Source of the DNA: Aedes albopictus
Lineage: Eukaryota > Arthropoda > Insecta > Diptera > Culicidae
Assembly (NCBI RefSeq): GCF_035046485.1
Contig: NC_085138.1
Span: 366,795,238 to 366,859,237 of the forward strand
DNA length: 64,000 nucleotides
Direction of reading: 5' to 3'
The notes under the pieces are model-generated. The model was not told where the DNA came from. It was given only the letters and a program-made list of their open reading frames with translations, and did no database searches. Both the position numbers and the translations under genes were made by a program. Shown one piece after another: positions 44,563 to 56,149 of this stretch; positions within the stretch are counted from its first letter, which is position 1, and the number at the start of each line of letters is the position of its first letter.

Positions 44563-45090
44563 GAATAATCTAAACAGGAGCTTGTTGAGAAATTTCAAAA
44601 TAAATAAATAAAAGTATCCTACAATTATTAATATTTTTATTATATTCTATATTATTGACATTGTCAACCCTCGTATGGTTTATCTCGTAAGTTCAGAATC
44701 AGCAATATCACAAGAAAGACTTGAATAGAGCCAAGAAGGACCTTCTTGGAGTATCCCAAAATAAATGTCTGGAAGCAAATCCTAAAAAAAACACAATGAG
44801 GAATTTTAGACTGATACTAGAACATTTTCTTAGAACATCTTCCAAGGAACTTCTTCTGAAATGCCTCCAAAAAAATCTTCAACGAGTTCTCCGATCATTC
44901 TTCTGAAATTCTTTAAAGATTTGTTCTGGGGAGCTCCGCCTAAACTTTCTTCTGGTGTTCCTCATGGAGGTTCCTCGTTGGTTTTATCCATTATGAAATG
45001 TTTTCAGAAGTTGTGCAAGAACTCCTCAAAGAATCGCAGAAGGAGCTTCTTGAAGAGATCGAAGAGAAAATTTCTGGGGGAATCACATTT
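44563..45090. repeat. Minisatellite remnant and AT-rich sequence
   Basis: After a short AT-rich part, TTCC/GAAATTCTTT-type units resume (44820-45060). The frames here are repeat translations. Confidence 0.45.
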
Positions 45091-45092
45091 TT

Positions 45093-45265
45093 TAAAGACA
45101 TGGAGACCGTCTTCAGCCAGCAGCTGCATAGATTGAATATGAAACTTAACACTATAATATGGAGCGTGCACCAGTGTTTCATCGCTTGCAGCGAGAGTCG
45201 AGCCCTCAGCGTGGTGCGATTGCAACCTGAATGACCCTAACCGACCGGCAACGAGGCTGTAGGAA
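45093..45265. repeat. 190 bp repeat R190, diverged third copy
   Basis: ACCGTCTTCAGCCAGCAGCT, GAAACTTAACACTATAATAT and ACCCTAACCGACCGGCAACG line up in order with the R190 copies inside the two hAT composites. It shows that R190 exists outside that transposon. Confidence 0.6.
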
Positions 45266-46377
45266 GGAATTCCAGAACAAAAATCGAGAAGGGGACTGCA
45301 TTAGGTATAGCAGAACAATGCATAGGAAAAATTCAGATAAATTTTTTAACTTTTAATTATCATTAAAAACGGCTACGCAGTCTCGAAATTAGCAAACGAT
45401 GTTTATTACTTGCCCAACGTTTCGACACGGGGTTAGTGTCTTTAATTTGTTATTTGTTTTTCAAGTCAAGGAAAAGCATGAGTTACTATTTTCAAGAAAT
45501 AACGCATATAAACCAGCAAAAATATATCGCATTGAGTTAAGTGTTTTATTTTTTATTGAAGTTATAAACATACCAAGAAAACGGAAACAAGTCTCCCCAG
45601 TCTTTCAGACCAAAGTTTATCACTGAATAGGCTTTGTTGTCGTATTCCACTAAATATTACAGTTGTCTATTTTGCTATCAACTCAAGGTGTAGAACTTAT
45701 ATTTGAAGGGATTGTAATATGAATTCTGGACGTAAGATGGTGGACGTAAACAAAATTGGCGTCAATGAAACCAGCGTAAACTGAATATATCCACGGAAGT
45801 TTTCATCCATCAGTTTGCATCTTTCTCTACTATGATGAACGATCAATGCTATCCCAGACCCAGAGTGAACCCATCCATTTCCGTTTTAATTAAACAGGCC
45901 CATCGTTTGGAAATTTCCTCCATTATGCTCAGTCCTGGTGGTAGGTACAGAGCGCACAATGGGCGGCATTCTCCTCACAAACAGTAGCAGCTCGCTTCTT
46001 GCATTCATTGTAGCTTCTGCGCGCCGCACACAGAGATAAAACGAGTCACAGAGGATGATAGTGCCACCCCACCCCCAATATGCAATGGACACATTCCACG
46101 CACTTCTACACCGTGCTTTTTGAACTTCGTTGAACGATATTTTAGTGCTACAGCTATCGATTTTTAATCTTTTTGCACCAAAATGAAGATTATTGCTTCT
46201 ATTTTTCTTGTAGCATTTGAAACTTTGATAAATGTTCCGAGAAAGTAGCAAATTTCTTGTCGTTAAGTCAAAATTAACCGTTTTTTGCGATGGTGTCCCG
46301 TTACGCTCTATTTCTTGGTGTTTCTTGAAGTAAAAAGTTCCAATTCACATTTGCAAAGCATTCAATCAATCTTCTAA
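45266..46377. other. Higher-complexity spacer, no gene supported
   Basis: Mostly non-repetitive. AACGTTTCGACACGGGGTTA near 45417 recalls the foldback family at 6-7 kb. A GC-richer patch at 45940-46100 has no open frame of note. Confidence 0.35.
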
Positions 46378-46698
46378 TCAAATCTGATCGTATGATATAC
46401 TGGATGGCATGTATTTAACAACATAACCATTTTTGGAAGCAAAAGTTTGATTCTCGCGCAAAACGTAACGCGTGGAATGTGTCAATGGGGGAGGAGTGCT
46501 CTGTTCACTTTCTGAAAAGCGTCGGGAAAATTGCGCTAGTGTTGCTGAAAATCGTCGAGCTCTTTGCACAGCTTGCGGGGCACGACGCTGCTGCTGCTGC
46601 TGCTGAATTTGTTGTAAGCTAGGATGTTGTAAGTAGGATGCGAAGAGCGAGCGGTGAAAGGGCCTGGGCCTGGGCTTGAATGCGGCAAAAAGTAGCAT
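46378..46698 (-). other. Unassigned 106-codon frame with glutamine run
   Basis: The frame sits in non-repetitive sequence and includes a six-glutamine stretch encoded by the CTG run at 46588-46605, then an arginine-rich region. No domain is recognised and codon usage cannot be judged at this length. It could be a fragment of a 5' exon or chance. I list it only because it is one of few frames not explained by repeats. Confidence 0.2.
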
Positions 46699-46790
46699 TC
46701 ACTAAATATTGCGCGTTATCATCGCCGTCATTATTATCGGGGGTTTTGTTGCAGAGTCACACAGCCGCACAAACACGAAGAACTAAGAAC

Positions 46791-46803
46791 GGGGGGGGGG
46801 GGG
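46791..46803. repeat. Poly(G) tract, 13 bases
   Basis: An uninterrupted run of 13 G on the plus strand. Such tracts are uncommon in AT-rich sequence and prone to length error in sequencing. Confidence 0.9.
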
Positions 46804-47079
46804 TATTCAACGGCCAGGGTTGGATTGAGGCTGATATGTTTTTAAAAGTCAGAATTCTTTTCAGGCACTAAAATATAATTCACCGGTTGCGCTAAAATTT
46901 TTCTCAGTTCATATGGGACCCATCACCCAAGACTGGGAACTACTAAATTTTCCAACGCTGCGTGCGGTAGTGCTCTTTGAGATGGGTACCCATTACTCTA
47001 AGTTTTTTTTACACGGATTCGCGAATTAACACCAGTTTGGCATGAACTAAGTGTCCAGAAGGAAAGCCGAATCTATGGA

Positions 47080-47935
47080 ATGTTGTTGTATTGCAGATAC
47101 GGTTTACCATCCTACAGATCCATGGAGCATGGTTCTGTAAAAATATAGTTTCCAATGAAGTCCTAGATCATCCAAGATTTTTTGCGAGTAAAAGCCTTAG
47201 ATCTACAAGCATAATTAATGGATTGTTGCTATATTACTGGTACGGTGCAACAACCTTCGGGTCAATGAAGCAAGGTTCTGCAGAGGACTAATTTCCATAG
47301 ATGATCTAGGTCATCCAATGATGATCCAGGATGAAGGATGATTCGTGTTTAGAGTAGCGATTTCCAAAGATGTTCTAGACCATGGTTTCCCAAACTGTGG
47401 GTCGCGACCCCCCAGGGAGGTCGCCAGCCTTCATCCAGGGGGTCGCGATGGACAGTAAAATATTTAACTGTAACAGAGATCAAATGAGGGAATCCCTATA
47501 GGGGGTCGCGAAAACTACGTCTGCTGGCAAAAGGGGGTCGCGCGACCTGAAAGTTTGGGAACCTATGTTCTAGACCATCCAAGTACTTTCGCGAATTTAT
47601 AAATATAGTTCTTGAGATCTACAAGGCTATGTTGTTGTTATATTACTGATGCGATGCACATCCTTTAGGTCCAAGGAAAATAGTACTGTAGAGTGATTTC
47701 CCAGGATATTCTAGGTCTTCAAAAAAATCTCGCAAATACAGACCTGTAGATCTACAAGCGTGATAAATGAGTTGTTAAAGATTACAGATGCAATGCAATA
47801 TCCTACAGGTCCATGGAAGATAGTCTCGTACGGTGTTGATTTCTAAAGGTGTGCTAGGTTCTCCAAAAAAAATCTCGAGAATATAGCCTTACATTACTGA
47901 TGAGATGCAACATCCTACTGCTTCATGTTGACATT
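47080..47935. repeat. Tandem array of about 140 bp units, plus orientation
   Basis: Diverged units are recognised by TTACTGATGCGATGCA-like words followed by CATCCTACAGGTCCATGG and GATTTCCAAAGATGTTCTAG. Starts are near 47094, 47236, 47645, 47785 and 47893. A hAT-like MITE interrupts one unit. Confidence 0.65.
47381..47567. mobile_element. 187 bp hAT-type MITE
   Basis: CATGGTTTCCCAAACTGTGG at the left and the inverse of AAGTTTGGGAACCTATG at the right are TIRs of the hAT sequence type (GGTCGCGACC follows on both sides). The flanking TTCTAGAC at 47373-47380 and 47568-47575 is a perfect 8 bp duplication. It has no coding capacity and belongs to a different subfamily from the composites. Confidence 0.85.
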
Positions 47936-48139
47936 GATTTTTTTGATTAACACATTTAATAAATAAGATGAAAATGTGTTCCATGCTTACCTAAGTATAC
48001 ACGTATAAGAATAAACCTTATGAATTTCCTTTCAACTCTATATAGATTAGGGGCACCCTTTAAGCCCTTTGGGTTACAGGCATTAATATTTAAAAGTCTC
48101 TAACAACGTTTCAGCAAAATTAAAAAAAAAAAAGCCATT

Positions 48140-48700
48140 GGTTATTCTTGTAGATCATACGACCTCCACTCGCGGACGGTTTTGGAGCACCTAGAACAAA
48201 ATTGGATATTTGTTTCTTGCTGAAGAATACTCCATAGACCTGTATGATGTTGTACCGCATCAGTAATGTAGCAACATTATATTCATAACGCTTGTAGATT
48301 TTAAGACCTTAACTCGCGGAAGTTTTTGTAGGACTACAACTTTAAAAAATAGTTATTTACAGAACAATGATTCATGTACCAGTTAAGTAACAACAATCCA
48401 TTAATTACGTTTGTAGATCTTAAGGCCCCGACTCACGGAAGTTTTTGGATGACCTAGAACATCTGTGGAAATTAGTTCATTACAGAACAAGGTATATGGA
48501 CCTGTAGGATGTTACACCGCATCGGTACCGTAACATCAACCCATTGATTGTGTTTGTAGATTTTTAAACCTCGTGAGAGTTCATGGAGATTAGATACCTA
48601 TATAATGTTGCGCTTCAGCAGAAGAATAGCAAAACCCTTTGATTATAATTACGTAATTACGCTAGTAATTACGTATGTAGATCTGCTGAAATTTTCATGG
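48140..48700. repeat. Tandem array of about 140 bp units, inverted orientation
   Basis: The same unit as at 47080-47935 but reverse-complemented: GTTGTACCGCATCAGTAATG near 48250, GTTACACCGCATCGGTACCG near 48508, and GCTTGTAGATTTTAAGACC-type boxes. The two arrays therefore face each other across about 200 bp. Confidence 0.6.
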
Positions 48701-48745
48701 ATCACCTCTGAGCCTTATGCGTATACCCCACCCAAACAAGGCCTT

Positions 48746-49016
48746 CTTCTTCTTTTTTATGGCTCGACATTCCCACTGGAACTTGGCCTGCCTCTCTTTG
48801 AATTAGTGTTCATTGAGCATTTCCACAGCTAATAATTGAAGGACTTTCTTTGCCTGCCATTGCATGAATGTGTATATTGTGAGGCAAGGACAATGATATA
48901 CTATGCCCAGGGAGTCGAGTAAATTTCCCCGAACGGGACGGGAATGGAGCCCACCGTCTCCGGATTGGCAAGCCATAGCCTTAACCACTAGGCTAACTGG
49001 AGACCCAAACTGGAGG
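48746..49016 (-). mobile_element. tRNA-derived SINE, second family
   Basis: Minus strand. The head TTAGCCTAGTGGTTAAGGCT contains a good A box, and the B box region is GGTGGGCTCCATTCCCGTC (degenerate). The body resembles the Feilai type (TAGCTGTGGAAATGCTCAAT) and the tail is AAGAAGAAG. CCAAACAAGGCCTT at 48732-48745 and 49017-49030 is a perfect 14 bp target duplication. Confidence 0.9.
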
Positions 49017-49089
49017 CCAAACAAGGCCTTATATCCTCTTGAACGCTTCGTGATAGTCTCTTCGATCCATCGCTTCGTTCGTCTAAACC

Positions 49090-49690
49090 TTTCTAAACAC
49101 CCAATATTCTCTGGAATCCTCCTTGAAACCAGTATGCACGCTTTATACTATTTAAACTCCCAGAAATCCCCGTAATGCCTTTGAAACACCCCTAAACGCT
49201 CCTCAACTCCTAACGCCCCCTTACAAACCCTAGAAACCCTTTCAAACGCCCTTGAATTACCAATAATCGTCCATGATGCCTCTATAATCCCATTGAATCC
49301 CTTAATCCTTTGAAATCTCCGTAACCATCTGAAATGCCGCTAAAACCCCCTTGAATCTCCCATTAAAAACCTTCAAACGCTCCTTACATCTTCCGACGCC
49401 CCCTTATACGTAACTGAAATCCTTAAACGTATCACTGAAATATCTTCTCATGTGCTTTAAAGGATCCTGAAACCCCTTCGTAAAGCCCCTTGAAATGTCC
49501 CTGAAACCCCAATAAAACGCAAAAAAAACCTTTCGGAACACCCTTAAAAGGCTCCTTAAATGCTTCGAATCAACTCCCTGAATCGCCCCTGCAGCCTCTT
49601 GTAATTCCTTTTAAGGGCCCTCTGGGAATTTCCTAGAACATCTTTGGCCCCATCTGAAATGTCCACGAGCAAGACCTGTTCTCGCGTAAA
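49090..49690. repeat. CTGAAAC minisatellite, array 5
   Basis: Plus-strand units such as CCTTGAAACCCC and CCCTTAAAAGGCTCC, C-rich and diverged. Confidence 0.65.
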
Positions 49691-49799
49691 AGATCCCCTC
49701 ATTAAAGCTCTGACTTAATTTATGTACAAAATTCCCACTTTTTAAACACATTTTTAATGTATGCACCCCAGGGTCCTGGCTGCACCCCTGGCACGGTAA

Positions 49800-52015
49800 A
49801 GTCTGGGTATGTTGAACAATTCAGATAACGTTGTGATCCACTAGCCTCTGCCCAGCAACTCCTATCCCTACCTTCGCGTGGTACCGGCTGAAAACTACTA
49901 GCAACCTAAGGGAAGATCGGGTAACCAATACCGGTGAGAACATTTGTTGACTGAAAAGGGGAGGGGGAGGGGTAGGGTTGCTTATGCGAACCTGAGCGTC
50001 TGTTTTCCAGGAGGAGCGGCTCGCAACAGCGTCTGATCCCCATGTTAAGAGCGGCTGATCAACGCCCGAGTGCCAGGGAAGGACTCTAAGCTCAATTGTA
50101 CACTATAGTCCTCCGGAAAGTATATGGTTGGTGTCAGGCCCTACGAGCCAGCATGTTACGGAAAATCAGCATCAGAATAATACGAGCCGAGACCAACGGC
50201 AACGAACAAAAAGGACTTGCGATTGGAAACTCGGCACGTGGAACTGCTGATCTCTCAACTTCATTGGGAGCACCCGTATATTTGCCGATCTACTGAAGGA
50301 CCGCAGGTTCGGCATCGTAGCGCTGCAGGAGGTGTGCAGGAGGTGCAGGAGGATTCATCGTGATGGGCGATATGCAGAGGCACGTGATCGGTTGGTGGCC
50401 GATCGACGAAAGAATGTCAAGGTTGAGGATCAAGGGCCAATTTTTCAACTTCAGCATAATAAACGTGCACAGCCCACGCTTTGGAAGCACTGATGATGAC
50501 AAGGGCGCATTTTACGCGCAGCTCGAACGCGAGGACGATCGCTGCCCAAACCACGACATCAAGATCATCATACGAGATCTGAACGCTCAGGTAGGCCAAG
50601 AAGAGGAATTCAGACCGACGATTGGTAAGTTCAGCGCCCACCAGCAGACGAACGAAAACGACCTACGACTCATTGATTTCGCCGCCTCAAAAAATATGGC
50701 CATACGTAGCACCTTTTTCCAACACAGCATGCTTTATCGATCACCACAGCATACGGAATTGCAAATCGATCACGTTCTAATTGACGGACGGCACTTCTCC
50801 GACATTATCGACGTCAGGTCTTATCGATGAGCCAACATCGACTCAAACTACTACCTAGTGATGGCCAAACAGCGCCCAAATTTCTCCGTCATCAACAATG
50901 TACGGTACCGGCGACCGCCACGGTACAACCTAGAGCGACAAAACAACCGGATGTCGCCTCAGCATACGCGCAGAATCTCGAGGCTGCGTTGCTTGGCGAG
51001 GCAAGCTCGATGTGGCCCCGCTAGAGGACTGCTGGAGTACAGTGAAAGCAGCCATCAACGACGCAGCCGAGAGAACCGTCGGGTACGTGGAAAGGAGTCG
51101 ACGGAACGAATGGTTTGACGAAGAGTGCATAACGGGTTTGGAGGAGAAGAACACAGCGCGAGCGGTAATGCTGCAGCAAGGGATCCGACAGAACGTGGAA
51201 CGTTACAAACAGAAGCGGAAACAGCAAACCCGCCTCTTTCGGGAGAAAAAGCGCCGCCTGGAAGAAGCAGAGTGCGAAGAAATGGAACTGCTGTGCCGTT
51301 CCCAAGAAACACGGAAATTCTATCAGAAGCTCAACGCATCCTGCAACGGCTTCGTGCCGCGAGCTGAAATATGCAGGGATAAAGACGGAGGCCTCTTGAC
51401 GGACGGACGTGAGGTGATCGAAAGGTGGAAGCAGCACTTCGATCAGCACCTGAACGGCGTGGAGAACGTAGGCACGGGAGACCACGGCAACGGAGGAAAC
51501 GACGACGCCAGTGCAGCGGAGGACGGAAATGAACCAACTCCCACGCTGAGGGAAGTTAAGGATGCCATTCACCAGCTCAAAACAAATCAAGATGGGCCCA
51601 GAAAAGTTGGCCACCTGTCTGCATCGGCTGATAGTCAGGATCTGGAAAACCGAACAGCTATCGAAGGAGTGGAAGGAAGGGGTAATCTGCCCCATTCACA
51701 TGAAAGGCGAATGTGGGAACTTCAGGGCGATCACTATTTTGAATGATGCCTACAAAGTGCTATCCCAGATCATCTTCCGTCGTCTGTCACCGAAAATGAA
51801 TGAGTTCGTGGGAAATTATCAAGCCGGCTTCATCGACGGCCGGTCGACAACGGACCAGATCTTTACCGTAGGCAAATCCTCCAGAAATGCCGAGATTACC
51901 AGGTCCCAACGCATCATCTGTTCATCGACTTCAAAGCGGCATACGACAGTATCGACCGCGCAGAGCTATGAAGAATCATGGTCGAAAACGGCTTTCCTGG
52001 GAAGCTGACTAGACT
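49800..52015 (+). pseudogene. RTE-type LINE, 5' UTR to RT, broken
   Basis: A GC-rich leader (49800-50170) is followed by endonuclease then RT in shifting frames. Endonuclease pieces are DWKLGTWNC, a stop, then DLLKDRRFGIVALQEVCRR, then INVHSPRFG, RDLNAQVGQ (usually GDLNAQ) and LQIDHVLIDGRHFSDIIDVR (50360-50830). A linker with RNEWFDEEC (51012-51590) leads to RT, with EWKEGVICPIHMKGE, ECGNFRAITILNDAYKVLS and YQAGFIDGRSTTDQIFTV (51562-52008), then the FKAAYDSIDR motif. Internal stops, frameshifts and loss of the expected SAGKDG region show it is inactive. It is cut by the N gap, so its 3' end cannot be judged. Confidence 0.85.
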
Positions 52016-52038
52016 NNNNNNNNNNNNNNNNNNNNNNN
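52016..52038. other. Assembly gap (23 N)
   Basis: Unknown bases, directly after the RT motif A region of the RTE element. Sequence on the two sides need not be contiguous in the genome, and the expected RT continuation is not found after the gap. Confidence 0.99.
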
Positions 52039-52582
52039 AAAGGATGCTGTTGTATATTGGAGCTATATTGTTGTTGGGACACACAGCGATGACCAGAAGC
52101 TGTACAGATGGATTCAAGATGCGTGTTGAACTGTTAGGTTGCTACAGCTATATCTACAAGAAAAATGGCATTCGTTGTAAACTCTCCCTTGTTGTCAATT
52201 TTGTTTACTATGGAAAGATGGGAAATTGTTTAAGGGTATTTTAAAAACACTTTATTTCTTCATTTATGTAGTTCAACATCAAATTCATGATAACACTGAA
52301 TCAACAATATGCCACCATAATACCAAATATACCACCGTCAAATGGGGTAACATGCAACACATTTCAACTTTGAAGCAATATCATTGAAAATCTAAACATT
52401 TGAAACATCCTGTAAAGCATCGTGTGCGCTAATTACCCCGAGTAGAATACTATGCAGCATTTGATTTACCAAAATACGTTGCCACCTAATCAGAAGGTGC
52501 GAAATACATGCTTGTTGCAAGTTTCCCCTTCTGTGGGGTAACTTGCAACACAGAACATAAAGCTAAGGTAGCTATAATTATA

Positions 52583-55325
52583 CAGCACTAAGACCAAGCC
52601 CACCCGTGGGCTTAATGCTACACACGCAACAGCACGTCGTTAACGATTTTTAATTTCGTTATCAACCCATTTTCGCACCGGTCGTTCGTTTCCATGTGAG
52701 TAAAATAATGATCGGTCGGCTTTGCGCACCGGTGGTCTCTATTCTCTCCGTACCATCAGTTTTTTGCACTTCTGTAAATCATCGCAATATTTTGTGTATT
52801 TCTATGGGGTTATTGCAAATCTTATTCAGTATAATAATTTGTGCTCATATTATGAAAGATGGGGTTTTGGATAAGACTGAAAGCTGTTAGTAAAAATTGA
52901 ATTCAAATAAGTAATTCCCTTGGAGATTTGTACCAGTTTTGGTGCGTTTAAAGATATCATTTTCTCAATAATTTATGATTGTATTTAATCCCGGAATTCA
53001 AGCAATCTTTTTTTAAATTATATGTTTGTTGCTGTTTGTTGCTTACTGTATGACTTGTAGGTTGAATTTTTATCTAAAATAATATCCATCTCTTCAATAT
53101 TCATGTTGCCTTTCTCGCAAGAAATTTATCTGAATTTGAGATTATTAGCATCTTTTTTAAAAATTAAGTTTATTGAATAATTACATCCCTTGCATTTCCA
53201 ACACATTTATAACGTAGTTGTCTCCTTTACAACTTCGCGTAGGTCAAGATTCTTGAATCCCGGTCATAGTAGAAGCTGTCTTCTAACAGTCTGCGATAAG
53301 TTTGCGCAACCTTTTTTCATAAACGTGTATTTTAACATCAGCTAATTCTATACTCAGTCACAACCTTTTAGTTACAAAGCATCACTCGCAAATCTTAATA
53401 TATATTGCGATCTTTTGGATGCTGGTATATGAATATTTTGTTGGAAGCAGATTCTATGCGCTTGAAGTAGACTGCGTATTTGTCAAAGTACATAATGAGC
53501 CCACTCTCCTTTTTGGCACTTCATACAACAATTGTTGTATTTTAACATCCAACGCCTTGCTTTTTCTATAACGAGGAACCTACAATATGACAGTCCTGCA
53601 CACCGCCTATTTTAATTGGTGAAACTTGGCAGCTCGACTACATTTTTTAAGATTTTTATCGGTATGATTTAGTTTTTACAAAAAGAAATAACTGTAGTGT
53701 TTCTATGATATTTGAGTTGAGTTAGGTACAGTCAATGCATCTTTGAAAAATCGTAACTACTCTTATCTAATCTCATACATACGCGGAATCACTCTGGAAA
53801 GTAATCGTGTTACTTTTCTTGTCAATACTGATGCTTGCAGCATATCAGAGATATGACACATGCATCAACGCGGCCTGGTCTACTGCGTTGTATTTACGCG
53901 CAAAGATGATTCTTCGAAATACTTGGAGTACAGAATATTTTATTTCGGCAAGGTACTTCTCGAATTTACAGGGGAGGAAGGATGCGTGGACGGAGAAGTT
54001 ACCCATTTTGCACACTTTCTTCCTAATGTCTCGTTTATTTACACAGCTAGTCGCGTTCGGTAATTTTTACCGAAATCTCAACAGCTGAACGATCGGTAAT
54101 GGTTTTTTACCGGAATCCTGTAAAAATTACCAAATTTCGGTAAAATGTTATCGTTTATCTGTCAAAATTTAACGAAGTTCGGTAAACGTCACCGACTTTT
54201 CCGGTAAAAAACTTAACGGTTGAGATTTCGGTAAAAAAATTACCGAAGTCGGTGATTTTTTCCAAGTGTGTAATTTATATTTTTAAATTTATATTTAATA
54301 AACCACCCACTGACGACCACCATTTTCAAAAACAGCAATCAAACCAAAACTCTTTTGCCTTTTTGAAATATACACGACAAAACGAAACGCGAGGCACAGC
54401 TCTTTCAATGCGGAGGATCTCAGCCCGGAAAGTGAAGAAAGAAAACCTTGTGGTCACTTATGCTCGTCAAATAGTTTCTTTTCGGGTTAGAAAATACGCA
54501 CATCTTCTCACCGGAATCTGCGTCGGATAACGATAATTTTCAAACTTGTCGGAACGAACTTCGCGAGTTATTTATTTGGACATTTTTCTAAATGTGTGAA
54601 ACTAAGCTTTACTTGCTGCGTAGAAAACCCGGCTCAAACATGTACGTGTTAAAATAAATGTATAGTGATTCAATGAGTTTTACTGAATCACTATACATTT
54701 CTTCAAATATTAGTTTCGAAACGATCGGCCGAATCAAAAACTAAAGGTGCGATTATGAGCAATCGTAACTATTTTTAAGAGAAAATCAATACATTTTCGA
54801 TATGCATGATCCTAAAATTGGCGAAGAAGCGAAAACTTTATTCATAACATACTTAAGCAAAGCTTGTCAATTTAAACCTATTATTTTTCTGTGTTTGTAT
54901 TGTCACTCTATCACAATTCTATGTCAGACAATTTGTTGTGTTATTCGTGTAACGATCTATGATAAAGATTGGTTGAAAATTTCAAATATTTGATGCAAAC
55001 TAAAATAAATTCCTACCAATACAAAACAAGAAAATCATTCTCTAGAAACTATATACCTGGCAACAAATCCATACTCATGTTCTTTCGTCTCCTCTTTACG
55101 CTACCCAGAGAGTTAAACGCGAGAGAGCGCACGAGCCTACGGATAGAGACCGTACTTTGCGTGTCTCTATATTCTAAGCCCTGCTACGAACCGTACGTAA
55201 ACTTTTCGCTTTCGAGCCCTACTTAGCAGCGACCGGTGCGGTTCGCTTCTTTTTTCGGGGCTCTACTTAACGTTAAAACGCTTGATTGAGCCCATGAGTG
55301 GGCTTGGTCTAACATTCTAGTGCTA
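52583..55325. mobile_element. 2.7 kb element with AGACCAAGCCCAC ends
   Basis: CAGCACTA followed by AGACCAAGCCCACCCGTGGG at the left is mirrored at the right by CCCATGAGTGGGCTTGGTCT and TAGTGCTA. The left end lacks eight bases relative to the right. Between them are AT-rich sequence, a GC-richer patch at 55080-55260, and open frames of at most 93 codons with no transposase motif. Superfamily unassigned. Confidence 0.5.
54042..54270. mobile_element. MITE with CGGTAA / TTACCG repeats (229 bp)
   Basis: TTCGGTAATTTTTACCGAAA and GAGATTTCGGTAAAAAAATT sit in inverted order, TA flanks both ends (54040-54041 and 54271-54272), and the outermost bases (CACA and TGTG) match. TTCGGTAA and its inverse recur inside at least six times. 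Nothing is encoded. Confidence 0.6.
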
Positions 55326-55442
55326 AGTCGTATTGTAAATTTTTGATGTAATGCATGAAAAAGGCATTGAAAAGATGTACACTAACCAATTGACATATAT
55401 CTTTTCATGAAAGGGTTGATAGCTATTGCAAGCGAAAGTATA

Positions 55443-55730
55443 AGGGCCCCTATAGCCGAGGCGGTAAACGCACGGGTATTCAGCATGACCATGCTGAGGG
55501 TGACGGGTTCGATTCCCGGTCGGTCCAGGATCTTTTCGTGAAGGAAATTTCCTTGACTTCTTTGGGCATAGAGTATCTTCGTGCCTGCCATACGATATAC
55601 ACATGCAAAATGGTCATTGGCAGAGGAAGCTCTCAGTTAATAACTGTGGAAGTGCTCATAGAACACTAAGGTGAGAAGCAGGCTATGTCCCAATGAGGAC
55701 GTTACGCCAAGAAGAGAGAGAGAGAGAGAG
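55443..55730 (+). mobile_element. tRNA-derived SINE (Feilai-type), copy 3
   Basis: The best-preserved copy: A-box region TATAGCCGAGGCGGTAAACG, B box GGGTTCGATTCCCGG, the conserved body and a (GA)n tail. AAGCGAAAGTATA flanks it at 55430-55442 and 55731-55743, a perfect 13 bp duplication. Its last 60 bases, its right duplication and 112 bp beyond are copied again at 60720-60904 on the other side of the LINE. Confidence 0.9.
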
Positions 55731-55855
55731 AAGCGAAAGTATATCGTTTAACAACAGGTCTCACGTCCCTTAAATGTAAAATATATATGGATTTCGTGAT
55801 TCAGTACTCGTTACAAAATTTTAACAATGATTATTGTCATTTCTTGAAAAGGTAT
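55671..55855. repeat. 185 bp flank duplication, left copy
   Basis: 182 of 185 bases match 60720-60904. All three differences lie in the first 30 bases, in the SINE-derived part. The pair brackets the Loa LINE exactly. Confidence 0.85.
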
Positions 55856-56149
55856 CAGGTATCAGTAGGTCGGCTCTAGAGGCACGTTCTCCTCCATTCG
55901 GGAAATTTGTGCCATCGCCATGAACACGAGCCTATTCATCATTTACCTGACGGAGAAGGGAAGGAAAAAGGATAGGACATGGGGAAGGACAGGTAAGGGA
56001 ATAGGATCGTCATACTCGCAAAAGCGTACCACAATGGGTTCACATAGCGTCCTGAAAAGGACACTGTAATAACGCATAAGCGTGCCACAATGGGTTCGAA
56101 CAGCGCCCTGAAAAGGGCACTGTGATAATGCATAAAGCGTAAAGAGAGC

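Noticed and set aside
51021..51695. A 224-codon minus-strand frame
   Set aside because: It lies antisense to the RTE LINE coding region, whose own strand has clear endonuclease and RT motifs.
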